Source: Flavobacterium sp. N3904
GTDB taxonomy: Bacteria > Bacteroidota > Bacteroidia > Flavobacteriales > Flavobacteriaceae
Assembly: GCF_025947305.1 (NCBI RefSeq)
Contig: NZ_CP110009.1
Span: 496,001 to 560,000 of the forward strand
Length of the DNA stretch: 64,000 nt
Reading direction: 5' to 3'
The first letter of the stretch is position 1. Each line of letters starts with the position of its first letter. Position numbers and translations under genes: made by a program. Of the stretch, positions 60,667 through 64,000 are shown in pieces. Under the pieces are notes generated by a model, which worked only from the letters and a program-made list of their open reading frames with translations, had not been told where the DNA came from and made no database searches.

Positions 60667-60780
60667 CAATCAATTAGTTAAAAAACACAATTATTGCATA
60701 ACAATCTAGCAACAAATTCATTTTTTAAAAAACTTATTCAAAAAAAACAACAAAAAAAAGGAATTAATATATTTTTAATA

Positions 60781-60788
60781 TAGATTTG
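60781..60788 (+). promoter_or_regulatory. Candidate -7 box of the exported Ppx/GppA-like gene
   Basis: TAGATTTG, fitting TAnnTTTG, 30 nt before the ATG. No TTG at -33. Confidence 0.4.
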
Positions 60789-60818
60789 CAGTTATAAAAA
60801 ACCCCAAATAATAAAAAT

Positions 60819-61877
60819 ATGAAAGAAAAAATTTACTATTTAATAATTTGCCTAATTCTTTCTTATTCTACTCAGGCACAACTCTATGGTGGAATAGAAA
60901 TAGGCAGTAAAGGTATTAAAATGACAGTTCTCGAAGTCGAAAACCTTAAAAGAAATACCTACGACGTAAAGGAATTTTGGACAGAGAACGTAGGAATAGC
61001 AGCTGGTATTGGGATTGACGGTGCTTTACTAAAAGAAGACATCGACAAAGCCGGAACAGTGGTTTACAACAACTATAAAAAAATGCTTAATGAATACAAG
61101 ATTGAAGACAAAAATATTTTTATTGTAGCTTCTTCTGGTGTTGGTTTGGCAAATAATACAGTTGAATTAGTTGACAAAATAAAAGAGTTAACCAATAAAA
61201 GAATAGAAATCATTTCTTCATCTCTAGAGGCAAAATTGCTTTTAAGAGGTTGTATTCCTCCTAAAAATTATTTAAGTTCTGTAATTATAGACATTGGTGG
61301 TGGAAATACTAAGGGAGGTTATGCGAAAGAAATTAATGGTTCATCCGTATTTTTTCCAATTTCAGCCGATTTAGGAACGGTTACTTTAACAGAAATTATT
61401 AATAAAAAATGCCGCCAAAAAACGATATTCGAATACAATGAAGTTTTGTTCAACTACTTACCCACAATGAGAGAGAGCTTCAAAAAAATGTATACAAGTA
61501 GAGCAGAATCTCAAGAGAAAAACAATATTTACATCTCTGGTGGTGCAGCTTGGGCTTTTTACACTCTTTTTACTGGATCCAAAGCTGAAGAAAATTTTAC
61601 ACAAATAAATTACGACGACATCCTTTCTATAAAAGTTATTGCAGAAAACAATTATCAAAGATTTGTAACGCAAGCCGAAAGTAATGTTGAAATGCAAAAA
61701 GTATTAAAAACCTACCAGCAAAAATCATTGATAGCCGCTTTTAATCTTTTACAAACTTCACTTGAAGTTATTCCAAATATGGAAAACAAAAAGATTTATT
61801 TTGCAAAACAAGGTCAAATTGCTTGGTTAGTAAGTTACGTATTTGACAATGCTAAAGGTGTAAAACAAATCTATTAG
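60819..61877 (+). CDS. Exported protein with a Ppx/GppA-like (actin/hexokinase-fold) domain
   Basis: 352 residues. The first 20 residues, MKEKIYYLIICLILSYSTQA, form a typical signal peptide. The rest resembles exopolyphosphatase/GppA: LYGGIEIGSKGIKMTV corresponds to the first phosphate loop, VASSGVGLANN to the next conserved block, and SSVIIDIGGGNTKGGYA to the second DxGGGS/N-type loop. The C-terminal HD-like domain of long Ppx proteins is absent. Cytoplasmic members hydrolyse polyphosphate or pppGpp, but this one should be periplasmic, so its substrate is uncertain. It is followed by a terminator at 61909-61941. The lipoprotein gene downstream has its own -7 box. Confidence 0.78.
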   Translation: MKEKIYYLIICLILSYSTQAQLYGGIEIGSKGIKMTVLEVENLKRNTYDVKEFWTENVGIAAGIGIDGALLKEDIDKAGTVVYNNYKKMLNEYKIEDKNIFIVASSGVGLANNTVELVDKIKELTNKRIEIISSSLEAKLLLRGCIPPKNYLSSVIIDIGGGNTKGGYAKEINGSSVFFPISADLGTVTLTEIINKKCRQKTIFEYNEVLFNYLPTMRESFKKMYTSRAESQEKNNIYISGGAAWAFYTLFTGSKAEENFTQINYDDILSIKVIAENNYQRFVTQAESNVEMQKVLKTYQQKSLIAAFNLLQTSLEVIPNMENKKIYFAKQGQIAWLVSYVFDNAKGVKQIY

Positions 61878-61908
61878 ACCCGAAAAAAACATATATCTAA
61901 AAAAAATT

Positions 61909-61941
61909 AAATCCCATTCAATTACTGTTTGGGATTTTTTT
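61909..61941 (+). terminator. Terminator of the Ppx/GppA-like gene
   Basis: AAATCCCA (61909-61916) / TGGGATTT (61930-61937) with a 13-nt loop and a following T-run. Confidence 0.75.
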
Positions 61942-61987
61942 ATGTGTATAATTTAACAATCCCTTTTCTTAGATTCGAAAAATAGAT

Positions 61988-61995
61988 TAAATTTG
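61988..61995 (+). promoter_or_regulatory. Candidate -7 box of the lipoprotein-tag operon
   Basis: TAAATTTG, 32 nt before the ATG at 62028. No TTG at -33. Confidence 0.35.
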
Positions 61996-62027
61996 AAAAG
62001 TCATTTCAGCATTAGAACTCATTAGCC

Positions 62028-62711
62028 ATGAAGAATTTTAAAATAATATTCTCATCCCTATTTCTTGCAACTGTAATCAGTTGTGGCAAAAATGAGCCAG
62101 AAGAAAAAGTTAGAAAAGAGACAAATGCATCACAAACCACAAATCTTGGCTCCGACAGTTTGACCAACGAAACCCAAATTATTAACGAATCGGTCAAAAA
62201 AAATCAGCCAAAGGATAGTTATATTACATCTAATCCTTCTCCAAGCACAACCAAGAATACAGAAAAAAACCACCTGGTTACAAAAGATAAGGAAACTGTC
62301 AATCCTACAACAACAGCAACAAAAAATGAAGAAATAGCCGAAGCAATTATTAATACTCCGTTGAGAAACTTATTAAACAACGCACAACTAGGTAAATCTT
62401 ACACAAAAAAAGAGCTAATCGAACATTATAAATTTCCAAAAGAAGCGGTTGATCTTATAAAAAGCGTAACATATGTAGGAGAAAATAAATTGTATTTCAA
62501 ATGGGGTTCTACATGGTTGGCGGAAAAAGTATCAGATGCCAAGTTCAAAAATGATACATTAGTTTTTGCTTTCAAAAAAAATAAAACCTACGTTTCTGGT
62601 GGAGCTATAGGAATTAAATACAATAAAAAAATATATACCGACCTGATTCTTAACAACGGAGCTGCCTACATTCCTTCAGTAAAAGGCTACCACTGGGATA
62701 TTAATAAATAA
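62028..62711 (+). CDS. Hypothetical lipoprotein
   Basis: 227 residues. The signal FKIIFSSLFLATVISCG has a lipobox Cys at position 19, so it should be a lipoprotein. Residues about 20-110 are a low-complexity Thr/Asn/Glu/Lys-rich linker. A compact C-terminal domain (about 115-227) contains LGKSYTKKELIEHYKFPKEA, LYFKWGSTWLAEKV and a final beta-rich part. I do not recognise a family. Its TAA overlaps the tag ATG by one base, so the two genes are translationally coupled, but a functional link to DNA repair is not apparent. Confidence 0.8.
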   Translation: MKNFKIIFSSLFLATVISCGKNEPEEKVRKETNASQTTNLGSDSLTNETQIINESVKKNQPKDSYITSNPSPSTTKNTEKNHLVTKDKETVNPTTTATKNEEIAEAIINTPLRNLLNNAQLGKSYTKKELIEHYKFPKEAVDLIKSVTYVGENKLYFKWGSTWLAEKVSDAKFKNDTLVFAFKKNKTYVSGGAIGIKYNKKIYTDLILNNGAAYIPSVKGYHWDINK

Positions 62712-63274
62712 TGGAAAAAGAAATTAAAAGATGTGGTTGGTGCAATTCCAGCGAATTATATCAAAAGTACCACGACGAAGAATGGGGAGTTCCTGTTTAC
62801 GAAGATACCAAACTATTTGAATTCCTTTTACTAGAAACGTTCCAAGCGGGTTTGAGTTGGATTACAATACTCAATAAAAGAGAAAACTTCAGAACAGCAT
62901 TTGACGCTTTCGATTATAAAAAAATCGCTATATATTCCGAAGATAAAATTCAGGAATTAATGCAAAATCCAGGGATCATCAGAAACCAGTTAAAAATACG
63001 TTCGGCTGTTTCAAATGCAGTTGCCTTTATGAAAGTACAAGAAGAATTTGGAAGCTTTTCAAAGTATATTTGGGGTTTTACAGATGGGAAACCCATTGTC
63101 AACAATCGAAAAAACCTTGGCGAAGTTCAAGCTACCACCCCATTATCCGATGCTATCAGTAAAGATTTAAAAAAACGCGGATTCAAGTTTGTCGGTTCAA
63201 CAGTTGTTTATGCACATATGCAAGCTACAGGAATGATTGATGACCATATAGCTGATTGCTGGAGAAGAAATTAA
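62711..63274 (+). CDS. tag: DNA-3-methyladenine glycosylase I
   Basis: 187 residues, the usual size. Tag removes 3-methyladenine from alkylated DNA. It begins IKRCGWCNSSELYQKYHDEEWG, cut here as RCGWC and YHDEEWG, and shows LLLETFQAGLSWITILNKRE, the helix-hairpin-helix core with the catalytic-pocket Glu and Trp. The C-terminus AHMQATGMIDDHIADCW supplies the His and Cys that, with the N-terminal Cys and His, form the zinc site. The start ATG overlaps the stop of the lipoprotein gene. It converges with aat, and the stops overlap by 4 nt. Confidence 0.96.
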   Translation: MEKEIKRCGWCNSSELYQKYHDEEWGVPVYEDTKLFEFLLLETFQAGLSWITILNKRENFRTAFDAFDYKKIAIYSEDKIQELMQNPGIIRNQLKIRSAVSNAVAFMKVQEEFGSFSKYIWGFTDGKPIVNNRKNLGEVQATTPLSDAISKDLKKRGFKFVGSTVVYAHMQATGMIDDHIADCWRRN

Positions 63275-63915
63275 CCTTTGTTTCCATTTAAAATCTCCAT
63301 AAAAACAGCTCTTTCTATTTCTCTACAGCCTAAACTTTCGAGATGTCCATTATAAACCTGACAATCCAAAAGGCTATAATTTTCAATTTTAAGTTGGCCT
63401 ACCAATTCAATAAAAGCAACTTTTGAAGCATTTGAAACCAATGAAAACATACTTTCTCCGCAGAAAATGTGTCCTAAATCAATGCCGTACAATCCGCCAA
63501 CCAATTGATTGTTTTGCCAAACTTCAACAGATTTTGCAATTCCAAGTTCATGTAGTTTACAATAGGCCTCTATCATTTCATTGGTAATCCAAGTTTCTGT
63601 TTGCCCATCGCGTTTTACTTGTTGGCAATTGGAGATTACATCCCTGAAATTTTGATTGAAAGTAACTTTAAATATATTCCTATTGAAGATGTTTCGCATA
63701 CTTTTGGAAACTATCAACTCATCTAAAAACAACACCATTCTTAGATTGGGTGACCACCAAATAATAGGTTCGCCTTCGTTGAACCAGGGAAAAATTCCGC
63801 TTCTGTAAGCGAGTTGCAAACGCTCTGGCAACAAATCACCCCCAATGGCAAGAATCCCGTCGCGATTGGCGTGGGATACTGGAGGAAAAAACAAATCTTT
63901 CGTTAAATAATACAT
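63271..63915 (-). CDS. aat: Leucyl/phenylalanyl-tRNA--protein transferase
   Basis: 214 residues. Aat adds Leu or Phe from charged tRNA to N-terminal Arg/Lys of proteins, marking them for N-end-rule degradation by ClpAP with ClpS. Family motifs are YRSGIFPWFNEGEPIIWWSP near the N-terminus and GGLYGIDLGHIFCGESMFSL in the centre, followed by NASKVAFIELV. The C-terminus YNGHLESLGCREIER is conserved. clpA and clpS are not in the window. The upstream region holds an inverted-repeat element at the window edge. Confidence 0.96.
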   Translation of the reverse strand: MYYLTKDLFFPPVSHANRDGILAIGGDLLPERLQLAYRSGIFPWFNEGEPIIWWSPNLRMVLFLDELIVSKSMRNIFNRNIFKVTFNQNFRDVISNCQQVKRDGQTETWITNEMIEAYCKLHELGIAKSVEVWQNNQLVGGLYGIDLGHIFCGESMFSLVSNASKVAFIELVGQLKIENYSLLDCQVYNGHLESLGCREIERAVFMEILNGNKG

Positions 63916-63947
63916 TTTTTAATAAATCAATAGCGATGCCATCCAAA

Positions 63948-64000
63948 ATTTCAATAAATGAGAAATTCCAAATTCCAATAAAATTTATAATTGGAATTTG
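63948..64000. repeat. AATTCCAA-type inverted repeat at window end (truncated)
   Basis: CCAAATTCCAAT pairs with ATTGGAATTTG around an AT-rich loop. It runs into the window edge and resembles the element at 57878-57976. Confidence 0.55.

Overview
The window looks like a chromosomal segment of a Flavobacterium-type member of the Bacteroidota. The DNA is AT-rich. Many promoters match the Bacteroidota form, a TTG about 16-20 nt upstream of TAnnTTTG. It carries a type IX secretion/gliding-type adhesin locus and an Alternative Complex III plus cytochrome oxidase operon. Most recognisable proteins resemble flavobacterial orthologues. Species assignment is inference from gene content, because no search could be run.

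Layout. 1-465 is the 3' end of a LacI-type regulator. 559-21462 (minus) is a three-gene cell-surface operon: a giant secreted adhesin of about 6001 residues, a PorP/SprF-like outer-membrane protein and an OmpA/PD40 protein. The adhesin holds 43 head-to-tail 243-bp units that are almost identical in DNA, and a second array of four 300-bp units. 21712-23788 (minus) holds ruvB and queG, separated by a structured intergenic element. 23867-35236 (minus) is the respiratory operon actABCDEF-ctaC-ctaD. A good promoter lies before actA and a terminator follows ctaD. 35458-36627 holds a SPOR-domain protein and mtnN in convergent orientation. 36761-41495 (minus) is rimP-nusA-infB, with an intrinsic-terminator-like hairpin directly before rimP. 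41671-48605 holds a universal stress protein, tRNA-Gln(UUG), a DUF2723 glycosyltransferase-like membrane protein, a polysaccharide deacetylase, a cysteine-less thioredoxin-fold protein and a membrane metallophosphoesterase.

48625-51567 is the most unusual small region. An OmpR-type response regulator and a histidine kinase sit beside two paralogous, very basic, exported mini-proteins. Both mini-genes have the same promoter geometry: two direct CTTCATTT repeats with an 11-bp period, then 8 nt, then a -7 box, then 40 nt to the ATG. The regions in front of the metallophosphoesterase and response regulator genes also share sequence, so a whole cassette appears to have been duplicated. The arrangement recalls enterobacterial two-component systems that control a small basic periplasmic acid-shock protein (Asr), but homology is not claimed.

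51726-63915 is mostly housekeeping: polA, a LacI regulator, rplM-rpsI-rpsB-tsf with structured leaders, an MFS transporter, an exported Ppx/GppA-fold protein, a lipoprotein, tag and aat. An AATTCCAA-rich inverted-repeat element occurs between rpsB and tsf and again at the window end.
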